Shown: positions 41,832-54,120 of the stretch, piece after piece
Layout of the letters: the number at the start of each line of letters is the position of its first letter
How positions within the stretch are numbered: the first letter of the stretch is position 1
Assembly: GCF_003086295.3 (NCBI RefSeq)
Contig: NC_092048.1
Location: forward strand, 110,066,276 to 110,130,275
Direction: 5' to 3'
Origin: Arachis hypogaea
Lineage: Eukaryota; Streptophyta; Magnoliopsida; Fabales; Fabaceae
DNA length: 64,000 nt
Program-made: the position numbers and the translations under genes
The notes under the pieces: model-generated
What the model was told of the DNA's origin: nothing
Database searches by the model: none
Seen by the model: only the letters and a program-made list of their open reading frames with translations

Positions 41832-43515
41832 TGGTGCACGAAATTGTGATCTCAGGCAACAGCACCAGAAACTCTGTACGCACGTCTTAATAAATCGTTT
41901 TTCATTCACAACTTCGATACAACTAACCAGCAAGTGCACTGGATCGTCCAAGTATTAAACCTTACGTGAGTAAGGGTCGATCCCACGGAGATTGTTGGTT
42001 TGAGGTAAGCTATGGTCACCTTGTAAATCTCAGTCAGGCGGATATCAAATAGTTATGGAGTTTTCGAATATAAATAATAAATAGATAGAAAATAAGGATA
42101 GAAACACTTATGTATATCATTGGTGAGAATTTCAGATAAGTGTATAGAGATGCTTTCGTTCCTCTAAACCTCTGCTTTCCTGCTATCTTCATCCAATCAG
42201 TCTTACTCCTTTCCATGGCTGGCTTTATGTAAGGACATCACCATTGTCAATGGCTACTTTTGATCCTCTCTGGAAAATGGTCCGATACGCTGTCACTGCA
42301 TGGCTAATCGTCTGGAGGCATCACCCTTGTCAATGGCTGCATCCTATCCTCTTGTGAAAATGGTCCAAATGCTCTGTCACAACACGGCTAATCATCTGAG
42401 GTTCTCGATCATACTGGAATAGGATTCACCCTCCTTTTGCGTCTGTCACTACGCCCAGCACTCGCGAGTTTGAAGTTCGTCACAGTCATTCAATCCCAGA
42501 GTCCTACTCGGAATACTAAAGACAAGGTTTAGACTTTCCGGACTCTCATGAATGCCGCCATCAATCTAGCTTATACCACGAAGATTCTGATTAAGAGATC
42601 CCAGAGATACTCATTCAATCTAAGATGGAACGGAAGTGGTTGTCAGGCACGCGTTCGTGGGGGAATGATGATGATTGTCACGTTCATCTTATTCAGGTTG
42701 AAGTGCGAATGAATATCTTAGAAGCGGAATAAGTTGAATTGAATAGAAAAACAGTAGTACTTTGCATTAATCTTTGAGGAACAGCAGAGCTCCACACCTT
42801 AATCTATGGAGTGCAAAAACTCTGCCGTATGAAAATACATAAGTGAAAAGTTCAGGCATGGCCGAGAGGCCAGCCCCCAAAACGTGATCACAGGATCAAA
42901 AATACAATCCAGGATGTCAAATACAATAGTAAAGAGTCCTATTTATACTAAACTAATTACTAGGGTTTACAGAAGTAAGTAATTGATGCATAAATCCACT
43001 TCCGGGGCCCACTTGGTGTGTGCTTGGGCTGAGCTTGAATGTTACACGTGCATAGGTCATTCTTGGAGTTGAACGCCAGGTTGTAACGTATTTCTGGCGT
43101 TCAACTCTAGTTTGTGACGTGTTTCTGGCGTTCAACTTCCTTTTACGTCGTCTAAACTTGGCCAAAGTATGAACTATTATATATTGATGGAAAGCCCTGG
43201 ATGTCTACTTTCCAAAGAAATTGAAAGCGCGCCATTTTGAGTTCGGTAGCTCCAGAAAATCGATTTTGAGTGCAGGGAGGTCAGAATCCAACAGCATCAG
43301 CAGTCCTTCTTCAACATCTGAATCTGATTTTTGCTCAAGTCCCTCAATTTCAGTCAGAAAATATCTGAAATCATAGAAAAACACACAAACTCATAGTAAA
43401 GTCCAGAAATGTGAATTTAACATAAAAACTAATGAAATATCTCTAAAAGTAACTAGATTCTCCTAAAAATATACTAAAAACAATGCCAAAAAGCGTATAA
43501 ATTATCCGCTCATCA
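41832..43515 (-). mobile_element. Element E 5' LTR, 1684 bp
   Basis: Same ends as the 3' LTR. PBS-like CTCAGGCAACAGCACCA at 41851-41867, the module at 43184-43213 (TGGAAAG...CTTTCCAA), palindromes at 43070-43135 with one interval deleted. Confidence 0.92.
42941..42950 (-). promoter_or_regulatory. TATA box, element E 5' LTR
   Basis: Minus strand TAGTATAAATAGGACTC. This would drive genomic RNA for the gag-protease ORF. Element C has CATAAAT at the matching place. Confidence 0.6.
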
Positions 43516-44407
43516 AACTCAGAATTAAAATAGTGTTATTGATTCTCTTAGTTTAGTATGTTGATTCTTGAACAAAACTACTTTATAAGTCTTGGCCGTG
43601 GCCCTAAGCACTTTGTTTTCCAGTATTACCGCCGGATACATAAATGCCGCAGACACATAACTGGGTGAACCTTTTCAGATTGTGACTTAGCTTTGCTGAA
43701 GTCCCCAGTTAGAGGTGTCCAGAGTTCTTAAGCACACTCTTTTTGCTTTGGATCACGACTTTAACCACTCAGTCTCAAGGTTTTCACTTTTACCTTCATG
43801 CCACAAGCACATGGTTAGGGACAGCTTGATTTAGCCGCTTAGGCCTGGATTTTATTCCCTTGGGCCCTCCTATCCATTTATGCTCAAAGCCTTGGATCCT
43901 TTTTTACCCTTGCCTTTTGGATTTAAGGGCTGTTGGCTTTTTCTGCTTGCTTTTTCTTTTTTTCTTTTTTTTCGCCACTCTCTTTTTTTTTGCAAGCTTT
44001 GTTATTCATTGCTTTTTCTTGCTTCAAGAATCAATTTTATGATTTTTCAGATTATCAATAACATTTCTCTTTTTCATCATTCTTTCAAGAGCCAACAAAT
44101 TTAACATTCATAAACTCCACTATAAAAAGTATGCACTGTTCAAGCATTCATTTAGAAAACAAAAAGTATTGCCACCACATCATTATAATTAAACTAATTT
44201 CAAGATAAAAATTGAAATTCATGTACTTCTTGTTCTTTTGTAATTAGGAACATTTTTCATTTAAGAAAGGTGAAGGATTTATGGGACATTCATAACTTTA
44301 AGGCATAGACACTAGACACTAATGATCATGTAATAAAGACACAAACATAAACAAAACATAAAGCATAGAATTCGAAAAATAGAAAAACAAGAACAAGGAA
44401 GTTAAAG
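43516..44407 (-). other. Element D 3' untranslated region, proximal piece
   Basis: Begins with the AACTC copy (43516-43520) and then matches the corresponding part of C, E and F, with the two related blocks near 43590 and 43755 and a T-rich run at 43940-43995. Confidence 0.65.
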
Positions 44408-44538
44408 AACGGGTCCACCTTAGTGATGGCTGCTAGTTGTTTCTCTTGAAGATCTTATGGAGTGCTTGAGCTCCTCTACGTCTCTTCCTTGCCTTTGTTG
44501 CTTCTCTTCCTAGAGGTTTCTCCAGCCTTAGGTGCCAT
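44408..44538 (-). pseudogene. Element D ORF3 remnant, about 1 kb deleted
   Basis: Only the two ends of ORF3 survive. The start at 44538 gives MAPKAGETSRK, and within about 45 bases the sequence jumps to the Gln/Lys/Glu-rich C-terminus preceding a stop near 44420. The flanking spacer and 3' region are normal, so this is an internal deletion. Confidence 0.75.
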
Positions 44539-45162
44539 TAATAGTTATGGAAGGCAAGAAGCTGAGCTTTTCCACAACAAACTTAAAAGCTTTGCTCGTC
44601 CTTGAGCAAAATAAGCTCCCTTGTGTCATCCTGGGGAAGAGAGAATGAGATGAGGTTGGTGAGGATCCTGTGGGGTCCACAGATCCTGAGGGGTCAAGGA
44701 CTTCTCATCTCTGCTCCATTTAGGCGTGCAAAACGCCCTTAGAGTGCAATTCTGGCATTAAACGCCAGGTTGCAGCCTGTTTCTCGTATTTAACGCCAAC
44801 TTTTCTTCCCTTTCTGGCGTTTAATGCCAACTTGGTGCTCTATTCTAGCGTTAAACGCCAGCTTGTTGCTTCTTTCTAGCGTTGAACACCCAGAATGGTG
44901 CCAGACTGGGTGTTTAACGCCCATTCTGCTACTCTTACTGGCGTTTAAATGCCAGTAAGTTTGTCTTCCAGGGTGTGCTATTTTTTATGCTATTTTTGAT
45001 TCTGCTTTAATTCTGCAACTATTTTTATGACTCCACATGATCATCAACCTAAAGAAAATATAAAATAACATTGGAAAATGAAATGAAAAAGTAATTAACA
45101 TCGATAAATAAGATTGTGTTGCCTCCCAATAAGTGGTTCTTTACTATCAATAGCTTGACATT
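44539..45162 (-). other. Element D spacer with palindromes
   Basis: CACAACAAACTTAAAAG plus TTTGCTCGTCCTTGAGCAAA near 44568-44608, then palindromes at 44720-44960, several decayed (TCGTATTTAACGCC, TAGCGTTGAACACC). It ends in TCAATAGCTTGACATTG, text that in C and E follows gag-protease, yet here it is joined directly to RNase H sequence. Confidence 0.75.
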
Positions 45163-46953
45163 GCTGTGCCTTATAGTTTGCAATGTCTGCAAACCACGGA
45201 GCTTCCTGAATAGCAAATAATTGCTCATCCAAAAAGGTTTCAGAGATCTCAATAGGAAGGAGGGATGCTCCTGCTACTGGTTCTATCCAGGACAGGTGAT
45301 CAGCTACTTGATTCTCTGTCCCTTTTTTGTCTCTTATTTCTATATCAAACTCTTGCAGAAGCAACACCCATCTTATGAGTCTGGGTTTTGAATACTGCTT
45401 TGTGAGGAGATATTTTAGAGCAGCATGGTCAGTGTACACAATCACTTTTTATCCCACTAAATATGATCTGAACTTGTCAATGACATAAACCACTGCAAGC
45501 AACTCCTTTTCTGTGGTTGTGTACTTCTTCTATGCGTCATTCAAAACACGGCTAGCATAGTAAATGATGTGTAGAAGCTTGTTATGCTTCTGTCCCAATA
45601 CTGCACCAATGGCATGGTCACTGGCATTATACATTAGCTCGAATGGTAATATCCAGTCTGGTGCAGAAATGACTGGTGCTGTGACCAGCTTAGCTTTCAG
45701 AGTCTCAAATGCCTGTAGACACTGTGTCAAAGACAAATGGTGTGTCAGCAGCTAGCAGATTGCTCAGAGGTTTTGCAATTTTTGAAAAATCCTTTATAAA
45801 CCTCCTATAGAATCCTGCATGCCCCAGAAAGCTTCTGATTGCCTTAACATTGGCAGGTAGTGGTAATTTTTCAATTATCTCTATCTTAGCTTGATCCATC
45901 TCTATTCCCTTGTTCGAAATTTTGTGCCCAAGGATAATTCCTTCAGTCACCATAAAGTGATATTTCTCCCAGTTTAAAACTAGGTTAGTCTCTTGGTACC
46001 TTTTCAGAACAAGTGCTAGATGGTCAAGATAGGAGCTGAATGAGTCTCGAAATATTGAGAAGTCATCCATGAAGACTTCCAAAAATTTCTCTACCATATC
46101 AGAGAAGATAAAGAGCATGCACCTCTGAAAGGTTGCAGGTGCATTGCACAGACCAAATGGCATCCTTCTGTAGGCAAACACTCCAGATGGACATGTGAAT
46201 GCTGTTTTCTCTTGGTCCTGAAGATCTACTACAATTTGGTTATAACCTGAATAGCCATCCAAAAAGCAGTAGTATTCATGGCCTGCTAGTCTCTCTAGCA
46301 TCTGGTCTATGAATGGTAGAGGAAAATGATCCTTCCTGGTGGCTGTATTGAGCCTTCTGTAGTCAATACACATATGCCACCCTGTAACTGTTCTTATGGG
46401 AACCAGTTCATTCTTTTCATTATGAACCACTGTCATTCCTCCCTTCTTAGGGACAACATGGATAGGGCTCACCCAGGGGCTATCAGAAATAGGATAAATA
46501 ATCCCAGCCTCTAGTAACTTAGTGATGACCTCTTTCTGCACCACTTTCTTCATGGCGGGATTTAGCCGCCTCTGTGGTTGAACCACTGGCTTAGCATTAT
46601 CCTCCAATAGGATCTTGTGCATGCATCTGGCTGGACTAATGCCCTTAAGATCACTTATAGACCACCCAAGAGCTGTCTTGTGTGTCCTTAGCACCTGAAT
46701 TAGTGCGTTCTCTTATGATCATGGGAAAAGTGTTATTTTCTCCTAGAAATACATATTTCAGGGATGGTGGTAGTGGTTTGAGCTCAGGTTTAGGAGGCTT
46801 CTCCTCTTCCTGAGGAGTCTTCAGAGGTTCTTCTATTTTCTCTGGTTCCTCCATATCAGGCTGAACATCTTTAAAAATGTCATCTAGCTCTGATTCGAGA
46901 CTCTCAGTCATATTAACCTCTTCCACCAGAGAGTCAATAATATCAACGCTCAT
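45163..46953 (-). pseudogene. Element D RT and RNase H, frameshifted, integrase missing
   Basis: RT motifs at 45705-46694: [65 protein letters not shown], the active site VFMDDFSIF and [17 protein letters not shown]. RNase H follows in two other frames: [18 protein letters not shown] (catalytic Asp replaced by Asn) and [10 protein letters not shown]...VADHLSWIE. The reading breaks at about 45163, just after WFADI(A)NYKA, before the integrase zinc site. Frameshifts at about 46690, 45720 and 45460 also inactivate it. Confidence 0.88.
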
Positions 46954-47942
46954 GCAGTCGTTTGGGTGTCTGGATGCTGCATAGCTTTGACAAAATTCAA
47001 CTTAAACTCATCCTCATTGACTCTCAGGGTTAGTTCCCTTTTTGGACGTCAATGAGAGTTCGTCCAGTTGCTAGGAAAGGTCTTCCTAGAATAAGAGTTG
47101 CACTCTTGTGCTCCTCCATTTCCAGCACTACAAAGTCAGTGGGAAAGGCAAATGGCCCAACCTTGACAATCATGTCCTCAATTACGCCTGATGGATATTT
47201 AATGTAGCCATCAGCAAGTTGGAGGCATATTCGGGTTGGTTTGACTTCTTCAGTCAAGCCAAGCTTTCTGATAGTGGATGCATGTATTAGGTTGATACTT
47301 GCCCCAAGATCACATAAAGCTTTCTTGGTACAAGTACCCTCTAATGTGCATGGTATCATAAAACTTCCAGAATCTTTAAGCTTCTCTGGTAAGCTCTTTA
47401 AAATGACTGCACTGCATTCTTCAGTGAGAAAAACTTTTTCAGTTTCGCTCCAATCCTTCTTATGACTTAAGATCTCTTTCATGAACTTAGCATAATATGG
47501 TATTTTCTCAAGTGCCTCTGCAAACGGAATCTTTATTTCAAGAGTCCTGAGATAGTCTGCAAAGTGGGCAAATTGTTTATCCTGTTCCGCTTGGCAGAGT
47601 TTCTGCGGATAAGGCATCTTGGCTTTATATTCTTCAACCTTAGTTGCTGCAGATTTATTTCCTACAGAAGTGGTTGGAGAGGCCTGCCTGAGGGGGTTGT
47701 TATCAGCACTTGCAAGTATCTGACCCCTCTTTGGCGTTTGAATGCCAGAAATGGGAGCTGAATGGGCATTTAACGCCAGATTCCCACATTTTTCTGGCAT
47801 TTGAATGCCAGATTTGGGCATCCACTGGGCGTTTAACGCCAATTTTCCACCCTTTTCTGGCGTTTGAACGCCAGAAATGGGCATGGAAAGGGCGTTTAAC
47901 GCCAGTTTTTTACCCTTTTCTGGCGTTTGAACGCCAGAATTA
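46954..47942 (-). pseudogene. Element D protease and gag C-terminus with palindrome-encoded repeats
   Basis: The open stretch 47030-47884 has, from the N-terminal side, three units of SG(V/I)Q(T/M)PEK...LALNAQ, each LALNAQ and SGVQTPE coming from a GGCGTTxAACGCC palindrome. Then [27 protein letters not shown] and the protease [15 protein letters not shown] plus [16 protein letters not shown]. Stop at 47030. Confidence 0.85.
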
Positions 47943-48964
47943 TTTCTCTTTGGGCTCTTACTATCCTCAGAGGAATTTTGGGCAGTGGTCTAGTCATCCT
48001 CTGTCAGTTGTTCCTTTCTTGATTTTCTGCTACCTTGAACTGAATTATTCAATGTCTTTTCACTCCTTAGTTGAACAGCTTGGCATTCTTCTGTTTTCTG
48101 TTTAGATAGCTGCTGTTTTGTCTGATTCAATTCTGCTTCCATATTTTGGTTGGTATTTTTAGTGTCTTGGAGCATCTCTTTGAATTCTGTGAACTATTTT
48201 GTTATAATGAGCAATTGCTGATTGAGTTTAGCAACTTGTTCTTGAGGACTAAGTTCAGTAGTAACTGCTTTAGCCTCTTCTTTCAGGGAGGACTCACTGC
48301 TTAAATACAGATGCTGATTCCTAGCAACTGTATCAATGAGCTCTTGAGCTTCTTCAATTGTCTTTTTCATATGTATAGATCCACCAGCTGAGTGATCTAG
48401 AGATATTTGAGCTTTTTCTGTAAGCCCATAATAAAAGATGTCTAACTGCACCCACTATGAAAATATTTCAGAGGGGCACTTCCTTAGCATCCCTCTGTAC
48501 CTCTCCCAGGCATCATAAAGGGATTCATCATCCTCTTGTTTAAACCCTTGGATGTCCAGCCTTAGCTGTGTCATTCTTTTTGGAGGGTAATATTGATTCA
48601 GGAATTTGTCTGATAACTGTTTCTATGTTCTTATGCTTGCTGTGGGTTGGTTATTTAACCACCTCTTAGCTTGATCTTTTATAGCAAACGGAAACAGTAA
48701 TAATCTGTAGACATCCTGATCAACTTCTTTATCACGTACTGTGTGAGCAATTTGTAAGAACTGTGCCAGAAACTCAGTAGGTTCTTCCTGTGAAAGACCG
48801 GAATACTGACAATTTTATTGCACCATGATAATGAGCTGAGAATTTAGCTCAAAACTGCTGGCTCTTATGGGGGGTATACAGATACTACTCTCGTATGCAG
48901 CAGTAGTGGGGTTAGCATATGACCCCAGAGTCCTTTTGGACTGCTCATTTCCACTTAGGTCGAT
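47943..48964 (-). pseudogene. Element D gag, start codon lost
   Basis: Gag segments match element F: QLDIFYYGLTEKAQISLDH and AQELIDTVARNQHLYLS at 48194-48451, with the N-terminal region to 48964. The F start ATG is ATC here (48962-48964), and stops and frameshifts occur at about 48455, 48630 and 48820. The region is dead. Confidence 0.78.
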
Positions 48965-49902
48965 GATGGAGAAAGGGAGATGAAGTGGATTGTAAATAAA
49001 ATATATTTTTATTTTTTTATATATATCAAAAATAAAATAAAATAAAATAAATGCAAAATTAAATATAAGTTCGAAAATTAGAGAAAATAAATAAATAAAT
49101 AAAGGAAAATAGAGAACTAAAATAATTAATTAATTAAAAAGAATTGAAAAATTTTGGATATGATTTTCAAAAACTAAGGAGAGAGAAAGTGGTTAGGAAA
49201 TTTTGAAAAAGATATGTCTTAAAATTAAAGATACTTGTAAGAAAATAAAATAAAATAAAATAAAATAAAAGATTTGAAAAAGGTGTGATCTTAAATTTCG
49301 AGATTAGAAAAGATAAGATAAGGTTTTAAAAAAGATTTGAATTTTGAAATTTCAAAAACTAAGATATGATAGAATAAAAATTTTAAGATAGAAATCTGAA
49401 TTTTTAAAAGTAGAATCCGAAAATTCAATTAAAATAAGGAGAAAAGATAATTTTGAATTTAATGAGGAAAGAGAAAAATAACAAAATGACACCAAACTTA
49501 GAAATTTTAGATCAAAACAAGAAAATTTTGAATGTTAAGATGAATACCAAGAACAAATTTTTGAAAAATTTTTAAGTAAATAAAAGCACAAGGGACACCA
49601 AACTTAAAATTTTTAGAAAACCAAACACAAATTTTTGAAAATTTAAAGAAAAACACAAAGAAGACACCAAACTTAGAATTTTTAAAGATCAAGAAGGAAC
49701 TAAGAACATGCAAATTCGAAAAATTGAAGGAAAATAAAGGCATGCAATTGACACCAAACTTAAAATATGAAACTAAACTCAAATAAAAGACTCAAATTTA
49801 GTGAATCTAAACCAACAAAAATAAATTATTCCTAATCTAAGCAACAAGATAAACCGTCAGTTGTCCAAACTCGAACAATCCCCGGCAACGGCGCCAAAAA
49901 CT
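48965..49902 (-). other. Element D leader and tRNA-Asp PBS
   Basis: AT-rich leader with (AAAAT)n runs near 49030 and 49244-49268 and four ACACCAAACTTA copies (about 49489, 49591, 49662, 49750). PBS is the complement of 49879-49896, the exact TGGCGCCGTTGCCGGGGA expected for tRNA-Asp priming. Confidence 0.85.
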
Positions 49903-50353
49903 TGGTGCACGAAATTACAATTACACTTTTTCAATTCCGCACAACTAACCAGCAAGTGCACTGGGTCGTCCAAGTAATACCTTACGTGAGTAAGGGTCGA
50001 TCCCACGGAGATTGTCGGCTTGAAGCAAGCTATGGTTATCTTGTAATTCTTAGTCAGGATATCAGTAATGATTCTTAGTTTTAATTGTAAAAAGTAAAAG
50101 AACATGAAATAAATAATACTTGTTATGCAGTAATGGAGAACAGGTTGAGGTTTTGGAGATGCTCTATCTTCTGAATCTCTGCTTTCCTACTGTCTTCTTC
50201 TTTACGCACGCAAGGCTCCTTCCATGGCAAGCTGTATGTTGGTGGATCACCGTTGTCAATGGCTACCATCCGTCCTCTCAGTGAAAATGGTCCAAATGCG
50301 CTGTCACCGCACGGCTAATCATCTGTCAGTTCTCACTCATGTCGGAATAGGAT
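49903..50353 (-). mobile_element. Element D 5' LTR, U5-side piece
   Basis: Begins TGGTGCACGAAATTACAATT and breaks at AGGAT (50349-50353), repeated at 62241-62245 beyond element F. The two LTR pieces add up to 1550 bp. Confidence 0.92.
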
Positions 50354-51902
50354 TGGTGCATGAAATCACAATCACACTTTTGCAATTCCGCACAACTAAC
50401 CAGCAAGTGCACTAGGTCGTCCACGTAATACCTTACATGAGTAAAGGTCGATCCCACGGAGATTGTCGGCTTGAAGCAAGCTATGGTTATTTTGTAACTC
50501 TTCGTCAGGAAATTAGTAATAAAAATTGGTTGGGTTTATGAAGATTAAATAACACAAAATAAATAATACTTGTTATGCAGTAATGGAGAACAGATTGAGG
50601 TTTTGGAGATGCTCTGTCTTCTGAATCTCTGCTTTCTTACTGTCTTCTTCTTCACACACGCATGTCTCCTTCCATGGCAATCTGTATGATGGTGGATCAC
50701 CGTTGTCAATGGCTACCATCCATCCTCTCAGTGAAAATGGTCCAAATGCGCTGTCATCGCACGGCTAATCATCTGTCAGTTCTCACTCATGTTGGAATAG
50801 AATCCATTGATTCTTTTGCGTTTGTCACTACACCCAACACTCGCGAGTTTGAAGCTCGTCATAGTCATCCCTTCCCAGATCCTACTCAGAATACAACAGA
50901 CAAGGTTTAGACTTTTCGGATCTCAGGAATGGCCGCCAATAATTCTAGCCTATACCACGAAGACTCTGATCGTGAACCATGAGGCTAAGAGATACACACT
51001 CAAGCTAATGCAGATAGAATGGAGGTGGTTGTCAGGCACGCGTTCATAGGTGAGAATGATGATGAGTGTCACGGATCATCACATTCATCAGGCTGATGTG
51101 CGAGTGAATATCTTAGAATAGAAACAAGCGTGATTGAATGAAAAATAGTAGTAATTGCATTAATTCATCGAAACATAGCAGAGCTCCTCACCCCCAACCA
51201 TGGTGTTTAGAGACTCATGCCGTCAGAAATACAATGTGAAGTGTAAAAATGTCATGAGGTGCAAAATAAATCTTTAAAAGTAGTTTTTATACTAAGCTCG
51301 TGACCTAGGTTTACAGAAATTAAGTAGACCAAGATAGATAGTGCAGAAATCCACATCCGGGGCACACTTAGTGTGTGCTTGGGCTGAGCATTGAAGCTTC
51401 CATGTGTAGAGACTTTTTTTGGAGTTAAACGCCAGGTTGCAGCCTATTTCTGGCGTTTAACTCTGGTTTGCAACCTGTTTCTGGCGTTTAATTCCAGAAT
51501 AGGTAAAGACTTGGCGTTAAACGCCAATTTGCATCGTCAAAGATTGAGCAAAGTATGAATTATTATATATTGCTGGAAAGCCCTTGATATCTACTTTCCA
51601 ACGCAATTGAGAGCATGTCAATTGGGCTTCTGTAGCTCCAGAAAATTCATTTCGAGTGTAGGGAGGTCAGAATCCAACAGCATCTGCAGTCCTTTTTCAT
51701 CCTCTGTATCATATTTTTGCTCAGGTCACTCAATTTCAGCCAGAAAATACCTGAAATCATAGAAAAATACACAAACTCATAGTAAAGTCTAGAAATGTAA
51801 TTTTTGCATAAAAACTAATAAAAATATACTAAAAAGTAGATAGATCCTACTAAAAACTACATGAAAATACCCCCAAAAAGCGTATAAAATATCCGCTCAT
51901 GA
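50354..51902 (-). mobile_element. Element F 3' LTR, 1549 bp
   Basis: Plus strand TGGTGCATGAAATCAC...ATCCGCTCATGA; the last bases are mutated from CATCA. Palindromes at 51422-51523, module at 51573-51602. Confidence 0.9.
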
Positions 51903-52963
51903 CAACACCAAACTTAAACTGTTGCTTGTCCTCAAGCAACTAGATAAATAAAACAGGATAGAAAGAAAATCAATAGGCAATAACATCTTAGAGTTTCATA
52001 TGAAGCTCAAATTCTCATTAGATGAGCGGGGCTAGTAGCTTTTTGCTTCCAAACAGTTTTGGCACCTCTATTTATCCTTTGAAGTTCAGAATGATTGGCA
52101 TCTTATTGGAACTCAGAATTCAGATAGTGTTATTGATTCTCGTAGTTTAGTATGTTGATTCTTGAACACAGCTACTTTATGAGTCTTGGTCGTGGCTCTA
52201 GGCACTTTGTTTTCCAATATTACCACCGGATACATAAATGCCACAGACACATAACTGGGTGAACCTTTTCAGATTCTGGCTTAGCTTTGCTAAAATCCCC
52301 AGTTAGAGGTGTCCAGAGTTCTTAAGCACACTCTTTTTGTTTTGGATCACGACTTTAACCGCTCAGTCTCAAGTTTTTCACTAGACACCTTCACGCCACA
52401 TGCACATGGTTAGGGACAGCTTGGTTTAGCCACTTAGGCCAGGATTTCATTCCTTTGGAACCTCCTATCCATTAATACTCAAAGTCTTGGATCTCCTTTT
52501 TTTTATTACCCTTGCCTTTTGGTTTAAAGGGTTATTGGCTTTTTCTGCTTTTTTTTTTCACTGCTTTTTCTTGCTTCAAGAATCAATTTCATGATTTTTC
52601 AGATTATCAATAACATTTCTCTTTTTCATCATTCTTCAAGAGCCAACAATTTTAACATTCATAAACAACAAATTCAAAATACATATGCACTGTTCAAGCA
52701 TTCATTCAAAGAACAAAAAGTATTGCCACCACATATAAATAATTTGAATTTTTCATATTAAGGACTCGAAAATAAAATTGCCTTCTTATTCTAAAAATGT
52801 GCTGTTTTATTCATGTTCAATGATGATAAGAAAGATAAATTATAACTTATTTAGGGAATAAAAAAAATAAAGATACTAATTACTACTACTCATATAATTT
52901 CTAAGGTAGATTTCTAATAGTAAAAGTTATCACAGAGTTAAGACTAAGATTAGGACTCAACAA
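51903..52963 (-). other. Element F 3' untranslated region
   Basis: Starts CAACACCAAACTTAAACTG plus TTGCTTGTCCTCAAGCAA at the LTR, followed by the same paired blocks as in C, D and E (near 52185 and 52350). From 52740 to 52960 it differs from those elements and shows no feature I recognise. Confidence 0.6.
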
Positions 52964-54120
52964 CCTTTATTTTGGGAGATGGATGCTCCTTTAGTTAGTG
53001 GGGTGCTTGGCCCTTCAAGAGACAGCTTCTGGCGCTTCAGCTCCTGTAGCTCACGCCCCTGCTCCTCTTGTTCCTTCAGCAGTTTGCAGAGCATGCTATT
53101 TTGAACATGCTGTTCTTCCTTCAGTTGATCCATAGCTTCTTACAACTTGGTGACAGATGCTTCTAGACGGGTCCAGTAGTCAATCTGAGGGATTTCTGGC
53201 AGGAACTCCTGTGCCCTCCTTTTGATGGAGTTATCCTGCACTTGTTGTCCTTCCATTAACTTTTTGGTGATTGGTTGCTTGACTGGAATATACTCATCCA
53301 CTCCCATCTTCACCCCAGCATCTTTACATAGCAGAGATATTAGGTTTGGGTAAGCCAATTTGGCGTCAGTGGAGTTCTTGTTTGCAATTGTGTAGAGCTC
53401 ACAAGAAATCAGATGATGGATCTCCACTTCGTTTCCCAGCTTAATACAGTGGATCATCACTGCTCTTTTGACAGTGACTTCAGAGCGGTTGCTGGTGGGC
53501 AGTATAGAACGCCCAATGAAGTCCAGCCAGCCCCTAGCAATTGGTTTGAGATCTCCTCTCTTGAGTTGATTTGGGACACCTTTTGTATTGGTTATCCACT
53601 TGGTTCCAGGGATGCATATGTCCTCTATAACTTGGTCTAAGCGCTTATCAAATCTCACCATTCTCCTATTAAAAGATTCTGGATCATCTTGTAGTTGAGG
53701 CAGCTTGAAGACCTCTCTTATTTTATCCTAGTGGAAGTACATAATCGTCCCTCTGACCAAGGTTCGAAAGGTATAGAAAGCGGCTCCAGTTAATCTCTGT
53801 TTATCTGTTTGCCACAAATTTGTGTAGAATTCCTGAACCATGTTTCTACCCACCTTTGTCTCAGGATTAGCCAGAATTTCCCAGCCTCTTTTTCGAATCT
53901 GCTCTTGGATCTCCAGATATTCGTCTTCTTTCAGATCGAATTTAACTTCTGGGATCACTGATCTTAGACCCATGATTTTGTAGTAATGGTCTGCATGTTC
54001 TTTGGTTAAGAACCTCTCTTGATTCCAAAGTGGTTTTGGAACATTCTCTTTCTTGCCTCTTGAAGTGGTTTGTTTTCCTTTAGGAGCCTTGATCTTAGTG
54101 AGTCTTAGCTCAGTGATCAT
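52964..54120 (-). pseudogene. Element F ORF3 (env-position protein), two nonsense codons
   Basis: Starts MITELRLTKIKAPKGKQTT at 54120. The core is diverged from B/C/E but alignable: VIPEVKFDLKEDEYLEI, RKRGWEILANPETKVGRNMVQEFY, FDKRLDQVIEDIC, ARGWLDFIGRSILPTSNRSEVTV. A TAG at 53728 and a TAA at 53140 interrupt a single frame. The C-terminus continues as a Gln/Glu/Leu-rich heptad-like region to about 52964. About 385 residues in total. No transmembrane segment is seen. Confidence 0.8.

Larger units (their letters stand above)
32667..43515 (-). mobile_element. Element E: best-preserved non-autonomous Athila-like element, 10.8 kb
   Basis: Target duplication AACTC (32662-32666, 43516-43520), LTRs of 1715 and 1684 bp. 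Minus-strand order: 5' LTR, PBS, leader, uninterrupted gag-protease, palindrome spacer, ORF3 with one stop, 3' untranslated region, 3' LTR. No RT, RNase H or integrase. It sits inside element D, so it is younger than D. Confidence 0.94.

Noticed and set aside
50224..50415. Plus-strand frames starting MASCMLVDHRCQWLP in LTRs
   Set aside because: Antisense LTR sequence, variable ends, no domain.
52964..54120. Calling ORF3 a retroviral envelope
   Set aside because: No signal peptide, transmembrane or fusion segment is visible; position alone is not enough.
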